Of a DNA stretch of 7,590 nucleotides, positions 1 through 5,447 are shown one piece after another. A program made the position numbers and the translations under genes. Location: the NCBI GenBank assembly GCA_019115345.1, contig DXDV01000232.1, positions 1 through 7,590 of the forward strand, in the 5' to 3' direction. The stretch's first letter is position 1, and each line of letters begins with the position of its first letter. Source of the DNA: Candidatus Intestinimonas stercorigallinarum (lineage in GTDB: Bacteria; Bacillota; Clostridia; Oscillospirales; Oscillospiraceae). The notes under the pieces were generated by a model, which searched no databases, was not told the origin of the DNA, and was given only the letters and a program-made list of their open reading frames with translations.

Positions 1-61
1 CTCCTGGTGATTGTTGTTGCAGTTGACCGACCGCAACTTCCATTCTACCAGAAGGTTTTTT

Positions 62-101
62 CACTATGTAATTCTTTTTACTCTCCCCAGCATAGCTGGG
101 G
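62..101. other. Unassigned left-edge stretch with a small hairpin
   Basis: Bases 85-101 form a 7-bp inverted repeat (CCCCAGC, loop ATA, GCTGGGG). On the minus strand it is followed by AGAGTAAAAAG rather than a T run, and on the plus strand by GTTGTCG, so it does not look like an intrinsic terminator in either direction. About 20 nt beyond it on the minus strand a GTG (64-62) opens a frame that reads MKKPSGRMEVAVGQLQQQSPG and runs off the window. I do not recognise this peptide, and its ribosome binding site is poor. A hairpin followed by an A-rich stretch could be a subterminal hairpin of an IS200/IS605-type element, but nothing inside the window proves it. Confidence 0.25.
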
Positions 102-133
102 GTTGTCGTTGCGCTAAAGCGGCAACAATACAA

Positions 134-161
134 GGGGGACGGGGAAAAATCCCCGTCCCCC
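134..161 (-). terminator. Intrinsic terminator of the feo operon
   Basis: A perfect 12-bp inverted repeat (GGGGGACGGGGA at 134-145, TCCCCGTCCCCC at 150-161) encloses a 4-nt AAAA loop on the plus strand. Read on the minus strand, the GC-rich stem is followed by the T-rich tail TTGTATTGTT. It lies about 20 nt downstream of the stop codon of the Cys-rich gene, where the end of the feoA-feoB transcript is expected. The T tract is interrupted, but the stem is very stable. Confidence 0.85.
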
Positions 162-179
162 GCGTGCGCTCGGTATGTA

Positions 180-347
180 TTACTCGTCCTTCGTTTTGTG
201 ACCGTGCTCGCCGCAGCCGCCGCTGCACCCCTTGGCGTAGGGGCAGCCGATGCAGGTCACGCCCCGCTTTTTCGCCCGGTAGAGATAGAATAGGATGCCG
301 CCGATGATGGCCGCGACCACGGCCACGATGATGATGTCGGCCAGCAT
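180..347 (-). CDS. FeoB-associated Cys-rich membrane protein
   Basis: A 55-residue protein that I match to the small FeoB-associated Cys-rich family of Firmicutes and Bacteroidetes. Residues 1-23 are one hydrophobic helix (MLADIIIVAVVAAIIGGILF...), followed by the basic stretch RAKKRG at 24-29, which by the positive-inside rule puts the C-terminus in the cytosol. The tail has Cys32 and Cys35 as CxxC, Cys41 and Cys45 as CxxxC, then His48 and His50, a plausible Fe(II)-binding cluster. The role is inferred: an accessory that passes iron to or from FeoB, or stabilises it, in place of FeoC. The ATG lies 1 nt after the feoB stop (TGA G ATG), so translation is probably coupled. An intrinsic terminator follows the stop. 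The family call is fairly sure; the exact function is not known. Confidence 0.88.
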   Translation of the reverse strand: MLADIIIVAVVAAIIGGILFYLYRAKKRGVTCIGCPYAKGCSGGCGEHGHKTKDE

Positions 348-348
348 C

Positions 349-2406
349 TCAGTGACCGGCAGCCGCCTTGGCCCCGCCGGACAGGCTGTACTCCGCCTGG
401 ATGTCCCGGTTGGCCTTGCGGATGAGATAGACGATGATGGCCACGAACACGGCCACAGCCACCAGGCCCGCCAGGGCGGCGCCCACGTTCAGGGTGGCGG
501 GGGCGGTGATCAGGGTGCCCACGGTGTACACCCCATAGCCCACGGTGTAGCCGGTGCCCAGCTGGAGGCCGATGCCGCCCAGCAGCCACTTCTTGCTCTT
601 GATCTCGGAGTTCATGGCACCGATGGCGGCAAAGCAGGGAGGTGTGTACAGGTTGAACATTAAGTAGGCCAAAGCCGCCACCTTTGTAATGGCAATAATT
701 CCAGCCACCTCAGCGCCAGCGCCTTCCATCATCTCAAGAGCATCGGTATCAATGAGGTTTTCCAGACCCACAAAGCAGACGGCCAATGTGCCCACCACAT
801 TTTCCTTGGCAATAAAACCAGTGACGGCGGCGGCGGCCAGCTGCCAACTAAGAACACCAACGATGGGAACCAGCAGATAGGCAAAGGGACCAGCAATGGA
901 GGCCAGAATAGAGCTGTCGGCGGTCTCCGCCACGGCAAAGCTCCAGTTGAAAGTCTGCATGATCTGCACGGCGGTGTTGCACAGCAGAATAATGGTGGCG
1001 GCCTTCACGATGTAGGCCCAGCCCCGGCTGCACATGGCCTTGAAGGCGAACCACAGGGAGGGGGCCTTGTACTCGGGCAGCTCGATGATGAAGAAGGACT
1101 TGCGGTTTTTGTAGCCGGCGATCTTGTTCACCAGCAGGGCGCCCACGAAGATGAGCACGATGCCGGAGAGATAGCAGATGGCGCTGACCCAGCCGGCGTT
1201 GTCAAAGAAGGCCCCGGCGAACAGGGAGATCACCGGGATCTTGGCGCCGCAGGGCATGAAGGGGGTGAGCATGGCGGTGGCCCGGCGCTCCCGCTCGTTG
1301 CGGATGGTGCGGCAGGCCATGACGCCGGGGATGCCGCAGCCGGTGGAGATGACAAAGGGGATGACCGACTTGCCGGACAGGCCCACCTTCTTGAAGATGG
1401 GGTCCAGCACCACGGCCACACGGGACATGTAGCCGCAGTCCTCCAGCAGGGCGATGAGGAAGTACATGACCATGACCAGGGGCAGGAAGCCGATGACGGC
1501 GATGACGCCGCCGATGACGCCGTCCACCAGCAGGGCGGTGAGCAGGGGATTGGCCCCCTCCAGCAGGCCGCCCACCCAGCCCTGGAAGCCCTCCAGGATG
1601 GTCACCAGGCCGGGGATGACGGTGCCGTCGGCAAACTCATAGCCCTCCGCGATCCAGGTGCCCAGCCAGGTCTGGGAGATCTGGAACACCAGGAACATGA
1701 CCACGGCGAAGATGGGGATGCCCAGCCAGGGGTTGGTGAGCACGGCGTCGATCTTGTCGCCGGTGTTGCGGTCCTTGGTGAGGATCTTGCGCTTCTCCAC
1801 CTTGTCCACGACCTGGTTGACAAACTCGAAGCGCTTGCGGTCGGCGATCTCCACCGCCTTCTTGTCGGTCAGGTCGATGTCGCCCTCCCGGTAGGGGGCG
1901 TTCTGAACGTCGCCCAGCCGGGCGGCGGCGGCCTCCACCACGGCCTTGAGTCCCTCGTTGGAGGTGGAGACCGTCTTGATGACCGGACAGCCCAGCTTGG
2001 CGGACAGGGCCTCCACGTCGATCTTGGTCTCCTTCTTCTCGTTGATGTCGCTCTTGTTCAGGGCGACCACCACCGGGATGCCCAGCTCCAGCAGCTGGGT
2101 GGTGAAGAACAGGCTGCGGCTGAGGTTGGTGGCGTCCACGATGTTGATGATGGCGTCGGGGTTCTCCTTCTTCACGTAGGAGCTGGTGATGCTCTCCTCG
2201 CTGGTGAAGGGGGACATGGAGTAGGCGCCGGGCAGGTCCACGGCGATCAACTGCTCTTCACCGTCGTAGTAGGCCTTCTTGATGGGGTGCTCCTTCTTCT
2301 CCACGGTGACACCCGCCCAGTTGCCCACCTTTTCATTCCGCCCCGTCAGGGCGTTGTACATGGTGGTTTTGCCGGAGTTTGGATTTCCGGTCAAAGCAAT
2401 TCTCAT
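349..2406 (-). CDS. feoB: Ferrous iron transport protein B (FeoB)
   Basis: FeoB imports Fe(II) across the cytoplasmic membrane under control of an N-terminal G protein domain. Over 685 residues, usual for the family, I see G1 GNPNSGKT (7-14), G2 around Thr34, G3 DLPG (57-60), G4 NKSD (117-120) and G5 around VSTS (146-149). A helical linker runs to about 225, then a polytopic membrane part. The Gate-type motifs are LEDCGYM (321-327) and STGCGIPGVMACRT (354-367), followed by PCGAKIP (385-391) and a later Cys591 in TPPCFAAIG; these cysteines lie where FeoB usually has them. The start ATG has GGGAGG about 8 nt upstream. feoA lies 125 nt upstream and a Cys-rich partner follows. Codons between about 620 and 960 (residues about 483-596) are much less GC-rich at position three than both flanks, while the protein stays intact, so the gene may be a recombination mosaic. 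Confidence 0.98.
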   Translation of the reverse strand: MRIALTGNPNSGKTTMYNALTGRNEKVGNWAGVTVEKKEHPIKKAYYDGEEQLIAVDLPGAYSMSPFTSEESITSSYVKKENPDAIINIVDATNLSRSLFFTTQLLELGIPVVVALNKSDINEKKETKIDVEALSAKLGCPVIKTVSTSNEGLKAVVEAAAARLGDVQNAPYREGDIDLTDKKAVEIADRKRFEFVNQVVDKVEKRKILTKDRNTGDKIDAVLTNPWLGIPIFAVVMFLVFQISQTWLGTWIAEGYEFADGTVIPGLVTILEGFQGWVGGLLEGANPLLTALLVDGVIGGVIAVIGFLPLVMVMYFLIALLEDCGYMSRVAVVLDPIFKKVGLSGKSVIPFVISTGCGIPGVMACRTIRNERERRATAMLTPFMPCGAKIPVISLFAGAFFDNAGWVSAICYLSGIVLIFVGALLVNKIAGYKNRKSFFIIELPEYKAPSLWFAFKAMCSRGWAYIVKAATIILLCNTAVQIMQTFNWSFAVAETADSSILASIAGPFAYLLVPIVGVLSWQLAAAAVTGFIAKENVVGTLAVCFVGLENLIDTDALEMMEGAGAEVAGIIAITKVAALAYLMFNLYTPPCFAAIGAMNSEIKSKKWLLGGIGLQLGTGYTVGYGVYTVGTLITAPATLNVGAALAGLVAVAVFVAIIVYLIRKANRDIQAEYSLSGGAKAAAGH

Positions 2407-2410
2407 TCCA

Positions 2411-2417
2411 GATTCCT
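2411..2417 (-). promoter_or_regulatory. Ribosome binding site of feoB
   Basis: On the minus strand AAGGGAGGAATCTGGA precedes the feoB ATG. The GGGAGG core is complementary to the 16S rRNA tail at about 8 nt spacing, which supports the ATG at 2406 and independent, strong initiation of feoB rather than coupling to feoA. Confidence 0.8.
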
Positions 2418-2476
2418 CCCTTGCGTTCTTCCGCTGATTTGACTCCCTCTCAGATTTGCCCGGCAGCGCCGTGGAA

Positions 2477-2494
2477 ATTAGCAGTTACTAACCC
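2477..2494. promoter_or_regulatory. Second putative iron-repressor operator, upstream of feoB
   Basis: The plus strand reads ATTAGC, five bases, CTAACCC. The arms and spacing equal those of the site at the feoA promoter (2824-2841), and the five central bases differ, which is how two copies of one protein-binding site look. It lies between feoA and feoB, 70 nt upstream of the feoB start and just beyond the hairpin at 2505-2526. It could let the same repressor act on feoB alone, as a roadblock or over a weak internal promoter. I see no strong -35/-10 pair next to it. The repressor identity (DtxR/IdeR-like) is inference. Confidence 0.55.
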
Positions 2495-2500
2495 ATGCCG

Positions 2501-2526
2501 AAAAGAGACAGTGAGACCACTGTCTC
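2501..2526 (-). terminator. Hairpin and T tract between feoA and feoB, possible attenuator
   Basis: A perfect 9-bp inverted repeat (GAGACAGTG at 2505-2513, CACTGTCTC at 2518-2526, 4-nt loop) ends 5 nt after the feoA stop. On the minus strand it is followed by TTTT (2504-2501) and then CGG. The short T run suggests partial termination, which would set feoB below feoA, or an RNA end that stabilises feoA mRNA. An alternative pairing exists: GTGAGAC (2511-2517) with GTCTCAC (2522-2528), loop CACT, mutually exclusive with the main stem. Confidence 0.6.
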
Positions 2527-2531
2527 ACCGC

Positions 2532-2744
2532 TCAAATGATGATCGCATCGGCCAACTGATGGTCAATGGTGTACCTTCCGTCTTTGATGGAGACGATGCA
2601 GCCGCTCCTGAGGTGAGAGACCACCGTGATCTTCTCCCCGCTGTAACAGCCAAGAGAAAACAAAAACGCGTTGAGCTCCTCGTCATCTGTCTCGATCTGG
2701 CGGACGATGTATTCCTGACCTTCCACTGCTTCTCTCAATTTCAT
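2532..2744 (-). CDS. feoA: Ferrous iron transport protein A (FeoA)
   Basis: A 70-residue cytosolic protein with the FeoA SH3-like fold pattern: a short start (MKLREAVEGQEYIV), a helix DDEELNAFLFSLGC (20-33), the conserved glycine turn LGCYSGEKITVV (31-42), and a final beta hairpin SGCIVSIKDGRYTIDHQLADAIII. FeoA proteins act with FeoB in Fe(II) uptake, probably by touching its G domain or membrane part. It is first in the operon, 125 nt before feoB. The start is uncertain: AAGGA directly abuts the ATG at 2744, too close for normal use, though it is well placed 6 nt before a TTG at codon 3 (2738-2736). A weak GGTGG lies 9 nt before the ATG. Third-position GC (49 of 71 codons) is lower than in most of feoB. 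Confidence 0.93.
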   Translation of the reverse strand: MKLREAVEGQEYIVRQIETDDEELNAFLFSLGCYSGEKITVVSHLRSGCIVSIKDGRYTIDHQLADAIII

Positions 2745-2791
2745 TCCTTACAGCCACCGTTCACGATTTGATCAAGCCGCCGGCATAACAT
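2741..2791 (-). other. Possible 16-codon leader ORF overlapping the feoA start
   Basis: In the feoA leader an ATG at 2791 opens a 16-codon frame (MLCRRLDQIVNGGCKE) whose TGA overlaps the feoA ATG as ATGA. Such an overlap could couple feoA translation to the leader and make up for the badly placed AAGGA. No convincing ribosome binding site precedes the leader ATG, so chance is a fair explanation. Confidence 0.25.
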
Positions 2792-2823
2792 TGCCACACG
2801 CCAACTTGTCGGGCAAAGAAAGG

Positions 2824-2841
2824 ATTAGCTCTGGCTAACCC
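2824..2841. promoter_or_regulatory. Putative iron-repressor operator at the feoA promoter
   Basis: The plus strand reads ATTAGC, five bases, CTAACCC, an inverted repeat with TTAGC/GCTAA arms. It begins about 9 nt downstream of the TATAAT box, covering about +3 to +20, so a bound protein would block RNA polymerase. Aligned to the known IdeR/DtxR consensus (TTAGGTTAGGCTAACCTAA), 13 of the first 16 positions agree. The same arms and spacing recur at 2477-2494. The binding protein is not in the window, and the DtxR/IdeR assignment is inference; a Fur-type site (GATAAT repeats) does not fit. Confidence 0.62.
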
Positions 2842-2849
2842 GGTAAATG

Positions 2850-2878
2850 ATTATACGTCCTTCCCTCCGGTTTGTCAA
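2850..2878 (-). promoter_or_regulatory. Consensus housekeeping-sigma promoter of feoAB
   Basis: On the minus strand a perfect -35 TTGACA (2878-2873) and a perfect -10 TATAAT (2855-2850) are separated by exactly 17 nt. Transcription should start near 2843-2844, giving a leader of about 100 nt before feoA. The leader contains the operator and a weak TTGCC/GGCAA pairing (2791-2816), and I recognise no riboswitch in it. So strong a promoter with an operator at the start point points to control by repression. Confidence 0.88.
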
Positions 2879-2999
2879 CCCTAATTCGCGTAAATTTTGT
2901 ACGCGGTTTTTGGTCCTTGTTTGCACATTGTCAACATAACCGCCGATAGCCGGTCCTTTTCCCGCCGCGCGGCCAGTGTCCCCGCCACCCGCGCGCAAA

Positions 3000-3047
3000 G
3001 GCGCAAACACCGCGCGGGACTGCCGCAGTCCCGCGCGGTGTTGCGCC
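3000..3047 (-). terminator. Long GC-rich hairpin ending the ABC transporter operon
   Basis: The arms 3000-3022 and 3026-3047 pair over 22 bp with a single bulged A and a 3-nt loop. The hairpin begins 12 nt after the stop codon of the last ATPase gene. On the minus strand only TTT follows before GCGCG, so the T tract is poor. The stem strength and position still make it the likely end of the transporter transcript, separating it from the feo promoter. Confidence 0.72.
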
Positions 3048-3059
3048 GTTCGGTATCTC

Positions 3060-3800
3060 TTATTCCGCCGCCGCCAGAAGCTGGCGGGTGTAGGGATGCC
3101 GGGGGTGGGCGAAGAGCTCCTCCACCGTGTTCTCCTCCACGATGCGGCCCTTCTTCATCACGATGACCCGGCTGCAGATCTGATAGATCACGTTGAGGTC
3201 GTGGCTGATGAAGAGGTAGCTCAGGTCGTATTCCTTCTTCAGGTCCACCAGCAGCTGGAGGATCTGGGCCTGGATGGTCACATCCAGGGCGCTCACCGGC
3301 TCGTCGGCCAGGATGAGCTTGGGGTGGGTGATGACGGCGCTGGCGATGGAGACCCGCTGCCGCTGTCCGCCGGAGAGCTCCCAGGGCCGCCGGCCGGCAA
3401 ATTCCGGCCCCAGGCCGATCTTCAAGAGCATCTCCTCCACCGCCGCCCGGCGCTGCGCCGGGGTCATGCCGCCGGCGGCCCGGAGGGGCTCCTCCAAGAT
3501 CCAGCCCACGGTGTGGGCCGGATTGAGGCTGCTGAAGGGGTCCTGAAAGACCATCTGGGGCCGCTGGGAGCGGTGGATGATCTCCCCGTCATAGTCCCGG
3601 AGCATCCCCAAAATGGTCCGGGAGAGGGTGGTCTTGCCGCAGCCCGACTCCCCCACCAGGCCCAGGATCTCTCCCTGTCCGATGTGGAAGCTCACATCGT
3701 GGAGGACCTGCTTCCGGGGCCGCTTTCCCCCGAAGAGGGAGCGGCCCAGACTGTAATAGCTGTTGAGGTGCCGGACCTCCAGCACCGGTTCCGCCGCCAT
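3060..3800 (-). CDS. Peptide/nickel-class ABC transporter ATPase (DppF/NikE-like)
   Basis: Second ATP-binding subunit of the importer. It hydrolyses ATP on the cytosolic face together with the ATPase encoded just upstream. Visible motifs: Walker A GESGCGKTT (50-58), Q-loop Gln86 in VFQDP, signature LSGGQ (142-146), Walker B LILADE (162-167), D-loop SALD (170-173) and switch His200 in ISHD. The protein is 246 residues and stops within the C-terminal HPYT motif (HPRHPYTRQLLAAAE), so it lacks the longer extension of OppF/DppF (about 320-330) and matches NikE or CntF in size. The ATG has AAAGGAGG 7 nt upstream, and the gene lies 14 nt after the upstream ATPase gene. Last gene of the operon. Confidence 0.93.
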   Translation of the reverse strand: MAAEPVLEVRHLNSYYSLGRSLFGGKRPRKQVLHDVSFHIGQGEILGLVGESGCGKTTLSRTILGMLRDYDGEIIHRSQRPQMVFQDPFSSLNPAHTVGWILEEPLRAAGGMTPAQRRAAVEEMLLKIGLGPEFAGRRPWELSGGQRQRVSIASAVITHPKLILADEPVSALDVTIQAQILQLLVDLKKEYDLSYLFISHDLNVIYQICSRVIVMKKGRIVEENTVEELFAHPRHPYTRQLLAAAE

Positions 3801-3814
3801 GAGAGCCCCTCCTT

Positions 3815-4615
3815 TCAGGTGAGTTTCCGTGTCCGACTGGGGATGGCGTCAATGAGCCGCCGGGTGTAGTCCATCCGGGGGGCCTGGAAGATGTCCTCCA
3901 CCCTGCCCTCCTCCACCAGATGTCCCCCCTGCATGACGATGACCCTGCCGCACAGCTTGCGGACCACATGGAGGTCGTGGCTGATGAAGAGAATGGCCAT
4001 GCCCTGCTCCCGGTTGAGCCGGCGCAGGAGGGCCAGGATCTGGGCCTGGATGGTCACGTCCAGGGCGGTGGTGGGCTCGTCGGCCAGCAGCAGCTTGGGC
4101 CGGGAGATGATGGCGGCGGCGATCATCACCCGCTGGAGCATGCCGCCGGAGAGCTCGTGGGGATATTTGTTGTAGAGCTCCGCCGGGTCGGGGAGCTCGG
4201 CCTGGGCCATGGCCTCCAGGGCCCGCTCCCGGCACTCCTTCGGGCTGAGCTTGGTGTGGAGGCGGAGGCTCTCCTCCACCTGGGGCCCGATGCGCATGAG
4301 GGGATCCAGGCTGGTCATGGGCTCCTGAAAGACCACCGCCAGGTCCTCCCCCTGGATGGTGCGCAGCTCCTCCTCGGAGCAGCGCAGCAGCTCCCGTCCC
4401 GCCAGGGAGACGCTGCCCGACACCTCCACCTGCCGCCGGGGGAGCAGGCCGCTGACGCTCATGGCGGTCACCGTCTTGCCGCTGCCCGACTCCCCCACCA
4501 GGCCCAGGATCTCCCCCTCCTCCATGGAGAAGGACACCCCGTCCACGGCGTACCGGCCGGGGGCCGCCCGGTGGAAGCGGACCCGCAGGTCACTGACACG
4601 CAACAGTTCTCCCAT
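3815..4615 (-). CDS. Peptide/nickel-class ABC transporter ATPase (DppD/NikD-like)
   Basis: First ATP-binding subunit of the importer, expected to pair with the ATPase encoded downstream. Counted from the ATG at 4615 (266 residues): Walker A GESGSGKT (41-48), Q-loop Gln97 in VFQEP, signature LSGGM (155-159, usual for this subunit), Walker B LLLADE (175-180), D-loop TALD and switch His213 in ISHD. A GTG at 4621 would add two residues, but GGGAGG lies 7 nt before the ATG and only 1 nt before the GTG, so I chose the ATG. It lies 2 nt after the stop of the permease gene. The protein ends shortly after the DYTRRLIDAIPS motif and lacks the Cys-rich C-terminal extension seen in DppD/OppD, so it resembles NikD/CntD in size. 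Confidence 0.93.
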   Translation of the reverse strand: MGELLRVSDLRVRFHRAAPGRYAVDGVSFSMEEGEILGLVGESGSGKTVTAMSVSGLLPRRQVEVSGSVSLAGRELLRCSEEELRTIQGEDLAVVFQEPMTSLDPLMRIGPQVEESLRLHTKLSPKECRERALEAMAQAELPDPAELYNKYPHELSGGMLQRVMIAAAIISRPKLLLADEPTTALDVTIQAQILALLRRLNREQGMAILFISHDLHVVRKLCGRVIVMQGGHLVEEGRVEDIFQAPRMDYTRRLIDAIPSRTRKLT

Positions 4616-4617
4616 GC

Positions 4618-5433
4618 TCACACCTCCCGGCTCCCCCGGGCCTTACGCTGAAGCCCCTCGCTGAGGAGGCTGAAGCCCAGGATGAGCAGTACGATGGCCC
4701 CGCCCACGCTCAGGGCGTACCAGGGGGCGCTGCCCAGATAGGTCTGGCTGTCGCTGAGCATGGAGCCCAGGCTGGCGAAGGGGGGCTGGATGCCGATGCC
4801 CAAAAAGCTCATGCTGGCCTCGCTGAGGATGGCGTTGTTGAAGCCGATGGTGATGGCGCTCAGCAGCACCGGCATGGTGTTGGGCAGGATGTGGCAGAAC
4901 ATGATCCGGAAGTCCCCCACCCCCATGAGCCGGGCGGCGCGGATATAGTTGAGGTCCCGGCACCGGGCAAACTCCCCCCGGACGATGCGGGCAAAGCTGG
5001 GGATGAAGAGGATGCCCAGGGCGAAGATCACGTTATAGGTCCCCTGGCCGATGAGGCTCACCACCACCAGGGCCAGCAGGATGCTGGGGAAGGCGGTGAT
5101 GGCGTCGCACACCCGGGTGAGGATCACGTCGGCGGGCCCGCCGTAATAGCCGCACAGGCTGCCGATGAGGATGCCGCACAGGCAGCCGATGGCCACCACG
5201 CACACGGCGATGAGAAAGGAGGTGCCCGCCCCGCTGAGGACCCGGCTGAAGATGTCCCGGCCGAAGTTGTCGGTGCCCAGCAGGTGCAGGAGGGAGGGCG
5301 CCTGGTTTTTGGCGGCGGCGTCCATGGCGGTGGGGCTGTACGGGGTCCACACATAGCCCACCAGAATGAGGGCGGTCATGACGCCGCTGATGGCTCCGCC
5401 CATATAGAGAAAGGGATTCCCTTTTTCTTTCAC
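4618..5433 (-). CDS. Peptide/nickel-class ABC transporter permease (DppC/NikC-like)
   Basis: Second membrane permease of the importer, 271 residues. After a short cytosolic start comes one membrane helix (about 11-29), then the family hallmark LGTDNFGRDIFSRVLSG (52-68), and the BPD_transp_1 region with helices near 70-95, 115-130, 133-150, 190-210 and 240-260. The cytosolic loop that docks the ATPase (EAA-like) is YIRAARLMGVGDFRIMFCHILPN (163-185). The frame stays open far upstream into the previous gene, but the real start is a GTG at 5433. It has GGAGG 9 nt upstream, lies 14 nt after the stop of the first permease, and gives the normal family length. Partner of the DppB-like permease. Confidence 0.93.
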   Translation of the reverse strand: MKEKGNPFLYMGGAISGVMTALILVGYVWTPYSPTAMDAAAKNQAPSLLHLLGTDNFGRDIFSRVLSGAGTSFLIAVCVVAIGCLCGILIGSLCGYYGGPADVILTRVCDAITAFPSILLALVVVSLIGQGTYNVIFALGILFIPSFARIVRGEFARCRDLNYIRAARLMGVGDFRIMFCHILPNTMPVLLSAITIGFNNAILSEASMSFLGIGIQPPFASLGSMLSDSQTYLGSAPWYALSVGGAIVLLILGFSLLSEGLQRKARGSREV

Positions 5434-5447
5434 TGTCAGAGACCTCC

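Noticed and set aside
2477..2841. Fur box reading of the feo control sites
   Set aside because: The arms TTAGC/GCTAA do not match GATAAT-type Fur repeats and agree better with the DtxR/IdeR pattern.
2929..2934. A second TTGACA on the minus strand upstream of the feo promoter
   Set aside because: No acceptable -10 lies 16-19 nt downstream (AAAAAC at 17 nt), so it is not supported as a promoter.
2825..3010. 61-codon minus-strand frame upstream of feoA
   Set aside because: It covers the promoter and operator, has no ribosome binding site, and its translation resembles no known family.
2976..3869. 297-codon open frame on the plus strand, opposite the last ATPase gene
   Set aside because: It lies over a complete minus-strand ATPase with all nucleotide-binding motifs. 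Its own translation is low-complexity, as expected for the antisense of GC-rich codons.
3920..4651. 243-codon open frame on the plus strand, opposite the first ATPase gene
   Set aside because: It is rich in repeated Gly/Ala/His/Leu with no motif, and is the antisense of a gene with clear Walker motifs.
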